Source: Paenibacillus dendritiformis
GTDB taxonomy: Bacteria; Bacillota; Bacilli; Paenibacillales; Paenibacillaceae
Assembly: GCF_015845845.1 (NCBI RefSeq)
Contig: NZ_LDIG01000171.1
Location: forward strand, 101,130-143,294
Direction: 5' to 3'
Length of the DNA: 42,165 bases
Shown in pieces: positions 1-11,599 of this stretch (positions are counted from its first letter, which is position 1; the number at the start of each line of letters is the position of its first letter). The position numbers and the translations under genes were made by a program. The notes beneath the pieces are model-generated. The model worked only from the letters and a program-made list of their open reading frames with translations. It was not told the DNA's origin and did not search any database.

Positions 1-562
1 GTTCGGACGCCGGCTTCGCAGCGGCTTCGACGCGTTCGCTTGCCTCCACGGCAGGCGGCGCGCTCTCAGCGGACGGGGACGCCGCTTCCTTCGCGGGCTC
101 CGTCTTCGGCGCTTCCGCGGCGCCTTCCGAAGCGGATACCGGCTCTTCTTGCGGCGTCGTTCCCTTGGCCGCTGGCTTCACCGGCTCCTCCGCTGTCTCT
201 CCTTCCCCCGTTGCAGCCGCGGACGGTTCCGCTTGTTCTGCCTCCTTCCCTTCTTGTGCGGAAGAAGTTGCCTCGACTTTACTCCCCGTTCCGGCATTCT
301 CGGACTGCCCGGCTTCTCTCACCTGTGCATCTGGCTCGGCTTGACCGGCTTCCTCAACTTTCACGGCCATCCCGGTCCTGCCGGATTTTTCAGCCTTCTC
401 TTCCTCTGCCGTTTTTTCCGCTTTCTCCGTCCGCTCTTCCTTCACCGCCGTTTCGTTTTTGTCAATCTGATCTTCTTTCCCAGCCTGTTCCGTTTTTTCT
501 TCCTTCCCGGCTTCTAGCGGTCGCTTAACCGCCTCCCGATCCTTCTTCTTCTTCTTGCTCAC
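1..562 (-). CDS. nuoC: NADH-quinone oxidoreductase subunit C (partial, low-complexity N-terminal extension)
   Basis: The reading frame starts at a GTG (562-560) that overlaps the nuoB stop and runs off the window edge, so only the first 187 residues are visible. All of them are low complexity. A lysine run opens the protein, and stretches rich in Ala, Glu, Lys, Pro and Thr follow, with no fold, Fe-S motif or membrane segment. The call rests on position, since nuoC directly follows nuoB in nuo operons. As I recall, Paenibacillus and Bacillus NuoC proteins carry acidic, Ala/Pro-rich N-terminal extensions before the conserved 30-kDa domain, which would lie outside the window. NuoC belongs to the peripheral arm of complex I on the cytoplasmic side. 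The conserved domain itself is not seen, so the name is an inference. Confidence 0.68.
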   Translation of the reverse strand, partial: MSKKKKKDREAVKRPLEAGKEEKTEQAGKEDQIDKNETAVKEERTEKAEKTAEEEKAEKSGRTGMAVKVEEAGQAEPDAQVREAGQSENAGTGSKVEATSSAQEGKEAEQAEPSAAATGEGETAEEPVKPAAKGTTPQEEPVSASEGAAEAPKTEPAKEAASPSAESAPPAVEASERVEAAAKPASE

Positions 563-1077
563 GCATCCGTCACCCGCTTTCCGGTCTTCGCTTCGTAGCG
601 GATTTTCGCTTGCAGTTTGTTAATGCCATAAATCAATGCCGCCGGATTCGGCGGGCAACCCGGTATGTAAATATCGACCGGTACAATCTGATCGACGCCT
701 TTGATAACCGAGTACGATTTGACATAAGGTCCGCCAGCCGTCGCGCAGGAGCCCATGGCGATCACCCATTTCGGCTCAGGCATCTGATCGTACAGCCGTC
801 TCAACAGCGGCCCCATCTTCTTCGTTACCGTTCCGGACACGATCATGACGTCCGACTGGCGGGGAGAGGTCCGGAATATGACGCCGAAGCGGTCCAAATC
901 ATAGTGCGAAGCGCCGGTGCCCATCATCTCGATTGCGCAGCAGGCGAGACCGAACGTCAGCGGCCATAGCGAGTTGCTGCGCGCCCACGCCTTCAGTTGC
1001 TCCAGCGTGCCGAAAAAGACATTGCGTTCCAGCTCCTGCCGTTCTTCCAACGTGATTGCCTCTAAAGAGAATCCCAT
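559..1077 (-). CDS. nuoB: NADH-quinone oxidoreductase subunit B
   Basis: This is the complex I subunit that holds Fe-S cluster N2, the last redox centre before quinone. The 172-residue protein has the four expected ligands: the tandem pair Cys46-Cys47 in [10 protein letters not shown], Cys111 in MGSCA, and Cys141 in PGCPPNP. Length and motifs are normal for NuoB. The ATG start is preceded by an AAGGTG-type ribosome site inside the end of nuoA. The gene overlaps nuoA by 16 bases, and its stop overlaps the GTG of the next gene, so the three are almost certainly translated as one coupled operon. Confidence 0.97.
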   Translation of the reverse strand: MGFSLEAITLEERQELERNVFFGTLEQLKAWARSNSLWPLTFGLACCAIEMMGTGASHYDLDRFGVIFRTSPRQSDVMIVSGTVTKKMGPLLRRLYDQMPEPKWVIAMGSCATAGGPYVKSYSVIKGVDQIVPVDIYIPGCPPNPAALIYGINKLQAKIRYEAKTGKRVTDA

Positions 1078-1436
1078 CGAAACACCTTCTTTTTCCAGGC
1101 GTAAATTAATCCAACCAACAGCAATCCGACAAAAATCAGCATCTCAATCAGCGCGAACAGGCCAAGCTGCTTGTACGCAACCGCCCACGGGTACAAGAAA
1201 ACGGTTTCCACATCGAAAATGACAAACATAAGCGCAAACAAATAATACCGGATGTTAAATCGAACTTGTCCCACACCAACCGGATCGTTACCGCTTTCAT
1301 ACGTTGTTTGTTTCATGTCGGTCGGCTTCTTCGGCCTGAGCAGCCGGCCCGCAGTCAGAGCGGCCACCGGCAGAAAAATACCGAATCCGACAAAAATGGC
1401 CACGATGACGTAATTGTTGATGTACTCCAAAGACAT
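1062..1436 (-). CDS. nuoA: NADH-quinone oxidoreductase subunit A
   Basis: This is a small membrane subunit of complex I at the junction of the membrane and peripheral arms. The 124-residue protein has three hydrophobic helices (about residues 7-31, 65-86 and 90-113). Between the first two lies the conserved loop YESGNDPVG, the NuoA signature, although the usual Cys of this loop is Ser here. The loop is followed by the [18 protein letters not shown] motif with its acidic pair in helix 2. GGAGG lies only two bases before the ATG, which is unusually tight. It is the first gene of nuoABC, with a promoter-like -10 about 23 bases upstream. Confidence 0.95.
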   Translation of the reverse strand: MSLEYINNYVIVAIFVGFGIFLPVAALTAGRLLRPKKPTDMKQTTYESGNDPVGVGQVRFNIRYYLFALMFVIFDVETVFLYPWAVAYKQLGLFALIEMLIFVGLLLVGLIYAWKKKVFRWDSL

Positions 1437-1458
1437 CCCCTCCGTCGCAGCTTATCGT

Positions 1459-1511
1459 ATTATAGACAATCCTGTATTCAATTGTTATAAAACCCGCCAC
1501 AATTATAACAA
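1459..1511 (-). promoter_or_regulatory. Putative nuo promoter and palindromic operator
   Basis: A TATAAT lies at 1464-1459 on the minus strand, which would give a 5' leader of roughly 16 bases before nuoA. No good -35 stands 16-18 bases before it. Just upstream is a perfect 9-bp inverted repeat, TTGTTATAA (1482-1490) and TTATAACAA (1503-1511), with 12 bases between the arms. Because it is symmetric, TTGTTA and TATAAC occur 16 bases apart on both strands, so it could itself be a promoter or a repressor site. The assignment is tentative. Confidence 0.38.
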
Positions 1512-1830
1512 AACCTACCAACCACGTCTATGCAATTCCTGGCATAATTTGTATTCCTTTTTTCGATGCGGCAAATGGGCAAATCGCTATATTTTATTCA
1601 TCGCGACGGGACAATAGAAGCATTTCAAAGAAGCTTTTGTGGCAGTATAGACATATTCGAACGGATGTAAATGCATTAAAGTAAACCTTATTATTAATAT
1701 CGGATTAGAGAGATTGGTGTAAGATTCAACGTTGAAGATCGTTGTGGCGGGATGCATGCGTCGAATATCCGCGCTGCGTTCAACAAACCTGGGGTCAATT
1801 CGGCGGCAAGGCGCTGCGTAAGCCCTCCGG
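1512..1830. other. Intergenic stretch without a recognised gene
   Basis: This AT-richer stretch lies between the nuo control region and the end of the atp operon. I see no open frame with a ribosome site and no RNA family. A 12-bp palindrome, TTCAACGTTGAA, lies near 1724-1735. A 5-bp inverted repeat (TATGC/GCATA) lies at 1529-1546. Confidence 0.5.
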
Positions 1831-1870
1831 ATATAAATCAAGCCGAGACGCAAACAGCGCCTCGGCTTGA
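1831..1870 (-). terminator. Intrinsic terminator of the atp operon
   Basis: A perfect 10-bp inverted repeat TCAAGCCGAG (1838-1847) and CTCGGCTTGA (1861-1870) lies six bases after the atpC stop. Read on the minus strand, the stem is followed by ATTTATAT, a short and imperfect T-rich tail. Confidence 0.75.
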
Positions 1871-1875
1871 ACCGA

Positions 1876-2298
1876 TTATCGCGACACATGTCTTTGGGAC
1901 ACTTGGATCCGTGTTACGGCACGTTGGAGCGACAATTCCGCACGGCGGAAATCGACGTGATCCTGCTTGCTCCGTTGAGCCATTGCCAGGCGTTGTTCCG
2001 CACGCGCTTTTGCTGCCTTTGCACGCTCGATGTCGATCTCTTCCGGCAGCTCCGCGCTTTCCGCAAGGACAACGACCTTGTCTCTGCGTACTTCCACGAA
2101 TCCGCCATGAACAGCAAGCCAGTGCTCCTTGCTGCCCGTCTTAATCTTCATCGGCCCAACCTGCAGCGGCGTTACCATCGGGATATGTCCTGCCAAAATG
2201 CCGAGTTCACCTTCCACGCCCTTGACCGTAATCATGTTCACTTGATCCTCGAACACTTTATGCTCGGGTGTGACGATTTCCAATAAAAAGGTGCTCAA
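1876..2298 (-). CDS. atpC: F1Fo ATP synthase epsilon subunit
   Basis: Epsilon is the F1 central-stalk subunit that couples gamma rotation to the c-ring and inhibits ATP hydrolysis through its C-terminal helices. I place the start at a TTG (2298-2296), which gives 140 residues beginning MSTFLLEIVTPE. An AAGGAGG ribosome site stands eight bases before that TTG. The upstream ATG at 2322 would have the ribosome site inside the coding region and add eight residues foreign to the family. The N-terminal beta-sandwich (about 1-88) carries GVEGELGILAGHIPMVTPL. The rest is a helical hairpin. It is the last gene of the atp operon. Confidence 0.95.
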   Translation of the reverse strand: MSTFLLEIVTPEHKVFEDQVNMITVKGVEGELGILAGHIPMVTPLQVGPMKIKTGSKEHWLAVHGGFVEVRRDKVVVLAESAELPEEIDIERAKAAKARAEQRLAMAQRSKQDHVDFRRAELSLQRAVTRIQVSQRHVSR

Positions 2299-2365
2299 CT
2301 GCGGTTCCTCCTTCCGTTCCATCCGGAACTACCCGTTCCGGACAGCCCGTTTCACGTCAAGCCGC

Positions 2366-3799
<1,434 letters not shown>

Positions 3800-3815
3800 C
3801 TATCCTGTTACCCGT

Positions 3816-4676
3816 TTAAGCTTGAGCGTTCGCTCCAGCTACGATTTCCGAAATTTCCTGCGTGATCGCCGCTTGGCGCGCACGGTTATAAGACAATGTC
3901 AGCGAGTTGATCATCTTCGTCGCGTTCTTCGTCGCGCTGCCCATGGCGGTCATCTGCGCGCCGAATTCGCTTGCTTTCGCATCCAGCAGCGCGCTGTAAA
4001 TGAGCGTCTCCGCATATTTCGGCAACAGATCATGCAGCACCGCCTCCGGCGAAGGTTCATACTCATAACTGGTCGTCTCTCCGTTCAAAGCGTCATCATC
4101 CAATGGAAGAAGACGCTTCTCGACCGGCACCTGCGTGATCGCGTTGACGAATTCGTTGTAGAACAGGTTGAGCTCGTCGTACTGCTCTTCTTCGAAATAT
4201 TTCACGGCTTTATAAGCTATCGTTTTAATATTCGCGAAGGTTGGAGAATCCGGCAGCTCCGTCACGACCTCCACCATCGGCATTTCCCGTCTGCGGAAGT
4301 AATCGCGGCCTTTGCGCCCGATGACGAACAATGCATATTCATCCGCCGAACGGTGACGCTCGTTAATGACCTGCATCACTTTGCGGAGCACGTTGGCATT
4401 ATAGCCGCCCTTCAATCCGCCGTCGGAAGTGATGACGAGATATCCCGTCTTCTTCACCGGACGCTTCGCGAGCATTGGATGCTGGATGCCTTGCGTGCCT
4501 GCAGCGATGCTGGAGACGACTTCCTTGAGCTTATCCGCATAAGGACGAGCCGCTTCCGCCTTCTCCTGCGCGCGGCGAAGCTTCGCTGCCGCTACCATTT
4601 CCATTGCCTTCGTGATCTGCCTTGTACTCTGTACGCTCTTGATCTGGCGTCGTATTTCGAGAATCCCTTTAGCCAC
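3816..4676 (-). CDS. atpG: F1Fo ATP synthase gamma subunit
   Basis: Gamma is the rotor shaft of F1. The 286-residue protein begins with the conserved coiled-coil helix (IKSVQSTRQITKAMEMVAA, residues about 12-30). It ends with the matching C-terminal helix containing SLTLSYNRARQAAITQEI. The start codon is GTG (4676-4674), eight bases after an AGGTGA-like ribosome site. It lies between atpA and atpD in the standard order. The 103-base gap to atpA is the largest within the F1 part of the operon. Confidence 0.97.
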   Translation of the reverse strand: MAKGILEIRRQIKSVQSTRQITKAMEMVAAAKLRRAQEKAEAARPYADKLKEVVSSIAAGTQGIQHPMLAKRPVKKTGYLVITSDGGLKGGYNANVLRKVMQVINERHRSADEYALFVIGRKGRDYFRRREMPMVEVVTELPDSPTFANIKTIAYKAVKYFEEEQYDELNLFYNEFVNAITQVPVEKRLLPLDDDALNGETTSYEYEPSPEAVLHDLLPKYAETLIYSALLDAKASEFGAQMTAMGSATKNATKMINSLTLSYNRARQAAITQEISEIVAGANAQA

Positions 4677-4779
4677 TTACCTTCACCTGCCTTTCACACT
4701 TTGCGGGAGGCAAAGCGGAATTCATCCCTGTGCAGGCCGGGCCGCCATTGGCTTCCCGGCTTGCCTGCTCACTCTATAA

Positions 4780-6300
<1,521 letters not shown>

Positions 6301-6328
6301 TCACCCCATTCTTCCGTGCTTATATCGT

Positions 6329-6871
6329 TTAACGTACTTGTGTTTTCAACGTTTTTTGAATACGTTCCAGTTGGCCGGACAAGCTTCCGTCATACAAGAC
6401 GTCGCCGATGCGCACCTTCATGCCGCCGATGATCGAAGCATCGACCACATTTTGAACGCGGATCGTCTTGTTGAGCATCTGTCCGAACTGGGCGGCCACC
6501 TCTTGCTTCCCGGCTTCGTCCAGCGGAAAGGCAGTCGTCACATAGGCATCTGTCACGCCGGTCGCTTCGCTGACGATGCGGACGAAGTGATTCGCCAGCT
6601 CGGGAAGGATGCGGATGCGCCCCCGTTCCGTCAGGAGCAGCAGCGTATTCATGACAATCTCGGATACTTCGCTTTCGAACGCCTGCCGAACGATAGCCTG
6701 CTTCACGCTGACATCAATATTCGGCGCGGAGAACAGAACGTACAGTTCCGAAGTCGAGTTCATGACTTCAACGACAGCCTTCAGTTGCTGCTCGGTCTCG
6801 GCAACGGCTTTGCGCTCGGATGCCAGGTCGAACAGCGCTTTGGCATAACGCTTCGCTATATCTTTGCTCAT
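6329..6871 (-). CDS. atpH: F1Fo ATP synthase delta subunit
   Basis: Delta joins the peripheral stalk (b dimer) to the top of F1. The 180-residue protein opens with a helical domain, SKDIAKRYAKALFDLA. It closes with the conserved C-terminal segment containing IGGMKVRIGDVLYDGS. Its ATG overlaps the atpF stop in ATGA (6871-6868), which is typical of translational coupling. Confidence 0.96.
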   Translation of the reverse strand: MSKDIAKRYAKALFDLASERKAVAETEQQLKAVVEVMNSTSELYVLFSAPNIDVSVKQAIVRQAFESEVSEIVMNTLLLLTERGRIRILPELANHFVRIVSEATGVTDAYVTTAFPLDEAGKQEVAAQFGQMLNKTIRVQNVVDASIIGGMKVRIGDVLYDGSLSGQLERIQKTLKTQVR

Positions 6872-7353
6872 TGTTTGCCCCCTACCTCTTTCAGGTACTG
6901 GTCAACCAATCGCTCTTGGTCCTTCTCGTCCACCTGCTTCTGAAGAAGCTTCGAGGCGATGGCGACAGACATGCCGCTGACTTCATTGCGCAGGGCAGCC
7001 ACAGCCTTGTTCTTCTCGCTCTCGATATCGCGGGCTGCTTCTTCCTTCAAGCGAGCTGTCTCGGCCTTCGCTTGACCGATGATTTCGTCGGCCTGTCTAA
7101 CGCTGGTCTGCTTCGCCTGCTCGATAATGTCATAAGCTTCTTTGCGGGCAGAATCGAGAGCTTGCTTCTGCTCTTCGATGTAAGCCTGAGCTTGAGTCCG
7201 GCTGTTGGCCGCTTCGTCGAGCTGCTGCTTGACCAGCTCGCGGCGTTTTTCCATGACGCTGAACAGAGGCCCGAACGCATATTTTTGAAGCAAAAAATAT
7301 AGGATAAGGAACGCGAGAATCGCCCATACGAAATTTTCCCACACGAAATTCAC
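6868..7353 (-). CDS. atpF: F1Fo ATP synthase b subunit
   Basis: This subunit forms the peripheral stalk that holds F1 stationary. I place the start at GTG 7353-7351, eight bases after AAGGAG, which gives 161 residues. The GTG at 7362 would overlap the ribosome site. One N-terminal membrane helix (about residues 5-25, rich in Phe and Leu) is followed by a long charged amphipathic helix rich in Glu, Lys, Gln and Ala, the expected right-handed coiled coil. The length is standard. Confidence 0.95.
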   Translation of the reverse strand: MNFVWENFVWAILAFLILYFLLQKYAFGPLFSVMEKRRELVKQQLDEAANSRTQAQAYIEEQKQALDSARKEAYDIIEQAKQTSVRQADEIIGQAKAETARLKEEAARDIESEKNKAVAALRNEVSGMSVAIASKLLQKQVDEKDQERLVDQYLKEVGGKQ

Positions 7354-7445
7354 TACAGTCACTCCTTTCCGTTAACATGACGCGCATTTACAAAACGAAG
7401 GCGCGGATGGCATCGGCCTTCCCCGCCAGACCGTTTGTCTATTCA

Positions 7446-7703
<258 letters not shown>

Positions 7704-7756
7704 TTATATGTCTCACCCGAAGTAGCTCATCAAAATGATGGTTTCGGCAGAGTTTG

Positions 7757-8542
7757 TTAATGTTCTTCATGCACGGACGCTTGCGCGATGTAGACCATCG
7801 TCAACATCGTGAAGATGAAAGCTTGCAACGCGCCGATAAAGATACTGAATCCTTGCCAAGCCGCGAGGAACGGAAGACCGAATACGCCCGCTCCGATGAG
7901 CGTCGATATCAAGACCTCGCCCGCGAAAATGTTCGCGTAAAGACGGATGCCGAGCGCGACCGGCTTCGCCAGGTTTTCCACAATGTTCAACGGAAGGAAA
8001 ATCGGGAACGGCTCGATATAATGCTTCAAGTAATGCTTGCGGTTGTTCTTCAAGCCCAGGAAGTTCACGATGACGAAGACCATGAACGCCAGACCGAAGG
8101 TAACGGAAATGTCTGCCGTCGGCGACTTATACCATAGCAGATGGACGTGCTCCGGCTTGCCTTTGGCAGCAAGATCGTCGAAGACCTGTTGGCTCGTCGT
8201 AACGATCTCCTGGCCGAAGATGGTTACCGGGTGGTGCGCCTCCGTAATGACCGCGAACGGCAATCCCAGCAGGTTGGATACAAAAATAAACAAGATAAGC
8301 GTCATCCCGAGGGAGATGTATGCCTTGCCTTTTTTGAAATCCATCGCGCTGCCGATAATCCCCTGTACGAATTCGACAACCCATTCCATGAAGTTCTGCA
8401 TTTTGGAAGGGTTCTCGACCGACAGATTGCGGACGGCCAATCGTGCAATGATGAATACGATGACTACACTGATGAGCAGCGTGAGTATAATGGATAAATC
8501 CAAGTGCAGTCCGCCAACCTCGATAATCGGTGCTGAGTGCAT
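7757..8542 (-). CDS. atpB: F1Fo ATP synthase a subunit
   Basis: This is the stator membrane subunit that forms the two proton half-channels beside the c-ring. The start is placed at ATG 8542 (MHSAPIIEVGG), eight bases after an AAAGGGGTGA ribosome site. A GTG at 8554 overlaps that site and is unlikely. This gives 261 residues with five to six hydrophobic helices. The essential arginine is Arg200 in LGIRLYANIFAGE, followed by the conserved aromatic C-terminal helix. The C-terminus ends in His and Glu residues (SVHEEH). Confidence 0.96.
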   Translation of the reverse strand: MHSAPIIEVGGLHLDLSIILTLLISVVIVFIIARLAVRNLSVENPSKMQNFMEWVVEFVQGIIGSAMDFKKGKAYISLGMTLILFIFVSNLLGLPFAVITEAHHPVTIFGQEIVTTSQQVFDDLAAKGKPEHVHLLWYKSPTADISVTFGLAFMVFVIVNFLGLKNNRKHYLKHYIEPFPIFLPLNIVENLAKPVALGIRLYANIFAGEVLISTLIGAGVFGLPFLAAWQGFSIFIGALQAFIFTMLTMVYIAQASVHEEH

Positions 8543-8572
8543 AAATGTGTTCACCCCTTTCCAATAAGCTGC

Positions 8573-8950
8573 TTATTCACCTTTTCTCCATTCCATAATG
8601 ACGCTAACGATAATGGTCATGACTTGCATGAAAATCAGTCCCACAATGGTCGACACAAGCGACACCTGTTCGAACTTCATGCCGATCATCACGGCCAAGA
8701 GAACGATACACATTCTCGTAACGAGTCCAAGGTTGAACCTCTGCCTTGTCTGACTGGCGGCAAGTTCGGCCAACTGTCTCACCTTCATCGACAAATAGCG
8801 CGCATTAATGAGACCGGCGACGGTTCCTAGCGTCAAGCCGGCTGCATAAGGGCGGTGCTCCGGTGAAAAAGCCCATACGAGAAGGAACATCGACATCAGG
8901 ATGAATGCCACCCTGGTCACGGCATGGACAATCGAAGTCATATCATTCAT
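8573..8950 (-). CDS. atpI: ATP synthase subunit I (AtpI)
   Basis: This is a 125-residue membrane protein with four predicted helices (about 9-27, 33-50, 77-95 and 98-117). By position and topology it is the AtpI accessory protein, which in other bacteria helps assemble the c-ring and may move magnesium or calcium. Its start overlaps the atpZ end by 8 bases, and it lies 30 bases upstream of atpB. Sequence in this family is weakly conserved, so the call leans on the operon. Confidence 0.88.
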   Translation of the reverse strand: MNDMTSIVHAVTRVAFILMSMFLLVWAFSPEHRPYAAGLTLGTVAGLINARYLSMKVRQLAELAASQTRQRFNLGLVTRMCIVLLAVMIGMKFEQVSLVSTIVGLIFMQVMTIIVSVIMEWRKGE

Positions 8951-9176
8951 CTTGTTCCCCCATGAACTTCCTTACAAAATAAATAATGTTCATGATGCCG
9001 AGACACATCCCGACGATCATGCCGACGGCCAGCCACAGCTTGGGCCCGTCCAACATTTGCGCCAGCCATTTCCCCGCAAAGTATCCGATGACGATGTACA
9101 CGGCGAGCGTGACACCAGCCCCACCGATGCTGAGAGCGATGAACCAAGCGCTGTCATTGCGTTTCGAAGTCTTCAT
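8943..9176 (-). CDS. atpZ: AtpZ/AtpI family membrane protein
   Basis: This is a 77-residue protein with two hydrophobic helices. The first has the glycine pattern SIGGAGVTLAVYIVIGYFAG (residues about 16-35), and the second (about 48-68) is GMIVGMCLGIMNIIYF-like. This is the AtpZ pattern, a small partner of AtpI encoded first in many atp operons. The ATG lies about 13 bases from the predicted transcription start, and only a weak GGGAA stands upstream, so the leader is short and the ribosome site poor. Confidence 0.85.
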   Translation of the reverse strand: MKTSKRNDSAWFIALSIGGAGVTLAVYIVIGYFAGKWLAQMLDGPKLWLAVGMIVGMCLGIMNIIYFVRKFMGEQDE

Positions 9177-9195
9177 AGGCTAATAATTCCCATTC

Positions 9196-9225
9196 ATTTT
9201 ACTGAACAATACGAGATTTTGTCAA
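9196..9225 (-). promoter_or_regulatory. Sigma-A promoter of the atp operon
   Basis: On the minus strand, TTGACA (9225-9220) is followed after 18 bases by TAAAAT (9201-9196). The -35 is a perfect consensus. Transcription should begin near 9189, shortly before atpZ. About 100 bases further upstream, the minus strand has a TACAGT-GAT-ACTGTA inverted repeat (9303-9317) that could be an operator or a weak end for the mnaA transcript. No T tract follows it. Confidence 0.8.
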
Positions 9226-9352
9226 TTCGTAAAAACCTTGTATTTATAAGGATGAAAACGTTGTATTTTGGCTCTCGATGTCGTAAAAATCCGCGTAAAC
9301 CGTACAGTATCACTGTATGCTGGTACGTTAGGGTATAGAAGACGCTCCGAAT

Positions 9353-10507
9353 TCAAATTGTGAACTTTGTGTGAAAAGACTCCGGACGCTCCGCTTGCCG
9401 TCCGAAACTGTGAAGAATCGCACTGACAATGCGCTGGGATGCCTTCCCGTCCCCGTATGGATTCGCCGCTTGGCTCATCCGGGAATATAGCTCCTGATCG
9501 GTCAACAATTGTTTGGTTCGGTTATACACCTTCTCTTCGTCCGTGCCGACAAGCTCCAGCGTGCCCGCTTCAATGCCTTCCGGACGCTCGGTTGTGCCCC
9601 GAAGCACAAGTACGGGTACGCCAAAGGACGGCGCCTCTTCTTGCATGCCGCCGGAATCCGTAAGGATAAGATGCGTGTGCGGATAGATGTTGTGAAAATC
9701 AGCGACATCGAGCGGCTCGATCAGCTTGATCCGCGGGTGATCGCCCAGCATCTCATACGCCGGAACGCGAACGGCCGGGCTTGGATGCACCGGATAGACG
9801 ATGGCGATATCCTCGAATTCATCGGCGATGCGCCGCACGGCACGGAAAATATTGCGATGCGGCTCCCCCTGCGATTCCCGGCGGTGAGCCGTCATCAGCA
9901 CGAGGCGCTTGCCCTGTGCCCATTCCAGCACCTCATGGGTGTAATCGGAACGTACTGTATATTGAAACACATCTGTTATTGTGTTGCCTGTGACATATAT
10001 CGATGAATCTTTCTTATTCTCCTGCTTCAGGTTGTTCGCAGACCATTCTGTCGGGGCAAAATGCAGGTCCGCCAACACCCCGGTCAGCTGCCGGTTCATC
10101 TCTTCCGGATACGGCGACAGCTTGTTCCACGTGCGCAATCCCGCCTCGACGTGACCGACCGGAATCTGCTGCATGAACGCCGCATAGCTGGCCAGGAAGG
10201 TCGTCAGCGTATCCCCGTGCACAAGCACGATGTCCGGCTTCGCCTCCTTCAGCACCGGCTCCAGCCCTTGCAGCACCCTGATCGTAATATCGTTCAGCGA
10301 CTGCTGGGCCTGCATAATGTCCAGATCGTAGTCCGGCCGAATATTGAATACGTCCAGCACTTGATCGAGCATTTGACGGTGCTGGGCCGTCACGCAGACG
10401 ATCGATTCGATCTGGTCCGGATGCTTTTGCAATTCCAGAATAAGAGGCGCCATCTTGATCGCCTCCGGGCGGACACCGAACACCGTCATCACTTTCAGTT
10501 TCGACAT
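9353..10507 (-). CDS. mnaA: UDP-N-acetylglucosamine 2-epimerase (non-hydrolysing)
   Basis: This enzyme interconverts UDP-GlcNAc and UDP-ManNAc, which feeds teichoic acid linkage units and other wall polymers. I place the start at ATG 10507 (MSKLKVMTVFGVRPEAIKM), eight bases after GGAGGAG, which gives 384 residues. Recognisable blocks are FGVRPEAIKMAPL, VTAQHRQMLDQVL, LVHGDTLTTF, GHVEAGLRT, MTAHRRES, and LTDSGGMQEEAPSFGVPVLV with TERPEG. Together these are the family signature. It lies between upp and the atp operon, as in related genomes. I see no strong terminator on the upp side. Confidence 0.96.
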   Translation of the reverse strand: MSKLKVMTVFGVRPEAIKMAPLILELQKHPDQIESIVCVTAQHRQMLDQVLDVFNIRPDYDLDIMQAQQSLNDITIRVLQGLEPVLKEAKPDIVLVHGDTLTTFLASYAAFMQQIPVGHVEAGLRTWNKLSPYPEEMNRQLTGVLADLHFAPTEWSANNLKQENKKDSSIYVTGNTITDVFQYTVRSDYTHEVLEWAQGKRLVLMTAHRRESQGEPHRNIFRAVRRIADEFEDIAIVYPVHPSPAVRVPAYEMLGDHPRIKLIEPLDVADFHNIYPHTHLILTDSGGMQEEAPSFGVPVLVLRGTTERPEGIEAGTLELVGTDEEKVYNRTKQLLTDQELYSRMSQAANPYGDGKASQRIVSAILHSFGRQAERPESFHTKFTI

Positions 10508-10527
10508 TTCGTTCTCCTCCGCTATTT

Positions 10528-10563
10528 CCATATTATCGGCATGCTATAACCATATTATCGGCA
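10528..10563. repeat. Two 14-bp direct repeats upstream of mnaA
   Basis: CCATATTATCGGCA occurs at 10528-10541 and again at 10550-10563, a period of 22 bases. It sits directly upstream of the mnaA ribosome site. Read on the minus strand, each copy contains GATAAT, so the pair could be an operator or tandem -10 elements. Confidence 0.6.
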
Positions 10564-10593
10564 GTTTATGCCACATTCATTTAGCGATATGCC

Positions 10594-11223
10594 TTATTTC
10601 GTACCGAAAAGCCGGTCGCCCGCATCGCCCAATCCCGGCACAATGTAGCCGTGGTCGTCCAGACGCTCGTCCAGCGCAGCCAAATAAATATCGACGTCAG
10701 GATGCGCATCCTGAACCGCCTTGACCCCTTCCGGCGCCGCAATGAGACACATCAGCTTAATCTGGGTGCATTCGCGCTTCTTCAGCACATCAATGGCAGC
10801 AATCGCCGAACCGCCGGTCGCCAGCATCGGATCGATGACAATAAGCGCCCGCTCATGCACATCGGTCGGCAGCTTCGTGTAGTATTCAACAGGCTTCAAC
10901 GTCTCCGGATCGCGGAACAGACCGACATGTCCGATTTTGGCCCCCGGAATCAGCTTCACGACCCCTTCCACCATGCCCAGACCGGCACGCAGAATCGGAA
11001 TCAGGCCAAGCATGCGGCCGGAAATGACCTTGCATTCCGTCTCCGCCACCGGCGTCTCCACCGTGGATGTCTGCAGCGGAAGTTCGCGCGTAATCTCATA
11101 CGCCATCAGTGTCGCGACCTCGTCGACCAACTCGCGGAAATCTTTCGTATTCGTGCGTTTGTCACGAATCAGTGTCAATTTGTGTTGAATCAAAGGATGA
11201 TCGCAAATGATCAATTTGCCCAT
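10594..11223 (-). CDS. upp: Uracil phosphoribosyltransferase
   Basis: This enzyme makes UMP from uracil and PRPP in pyrimidine salvage. The 209-residue protein has the PRPP-binding loop [11 protein letters not shown] (130-140) and the opening [16 protein letters not shown]. It also has the [15 protein letters not shown] segment (73-87) and the uracil-binding end [16 protein letters not shown]. The ATG follows GGAGG by about ten bases. Length and motifs are normal. Confidence 0.97.
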   Translation of the reverse strand: MGKLIICDHPLIQHKLTLIRDKRTNTKDFRELVDEVATLMAYEITRELPLQTSTVETPVAETECKVISGRMLGLIPILRAGLGMVEGVVKLIPGAKIGHVGLFRDPETLKPVEYYTKLPTDVHERALIVIDPMLATGGSAIAAIDVLKKRECTQIKLMCLIAAPEGVKAVQDAHPDVDIYLAALDERLDDHGYIVPGLGDAGDRLFGTK

Positions 11224-11302
11224 ATAACATGTCCCTCCGCTTTTTACTCATGTTGCTTTCTAGAAAATGTCCAGCGATTCTTTTTCATCGTCAAACAGGC
11301 CT

Positions 11303-11311
11303 ATTATAACA
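11303..11311 (-). promoter_or_regulatory. Extended -10 promoter of upp
   Basis: The minus strand reads TGTTATAAT, a TGn-extended -10 with TATAAT at 11308-11303. It has no good -35. It would give a leader of about 73 bases before upp. Confidence 0.5.
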
Positions 11312-11599
11312 TTCCCGCCTTGTATCTGCACGTTTTCAAGATCACTTTATGACTCCCATTTATCGCCTGGGCCTCTCGCATCAAATCGGTTCTATCCCTA
11401 TTAGTGACATCCCTCTCCCTGGTTATACCTGGATCGAAAATAAAGTTTATGCCCTGTTTACATTTTCCCACTCAGCGTGCGGAAACGAATGATCCCGGCC
11501 AGCCCCACCTTGGAGCTGTTCTATCTCCATCAAGGCATCTGCTGTTTACACCGAGGCTCATCTCTTTGTTACCCCTGATGTCGCTCTCCCCTTGAATCG

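Noticed and set aside
40-528. Plus-strand frames of 162 and 122 codons rich in Pro, Leu and Ser
   Set aside because: They are the reverse of the low-complexity nuoC head. They have no ribosome site, and the composition is that expected from reading a Glu/Lys/Ala-rich gene backwards.
9303-9317. TACAGT-GAT-ACTGTA as a terminator of mnaA
   Set aside because: The inverted repeat is exact but short and AT-rich, and no T tract follows. It was left as a possible operator, mentioned with the atp promoter.
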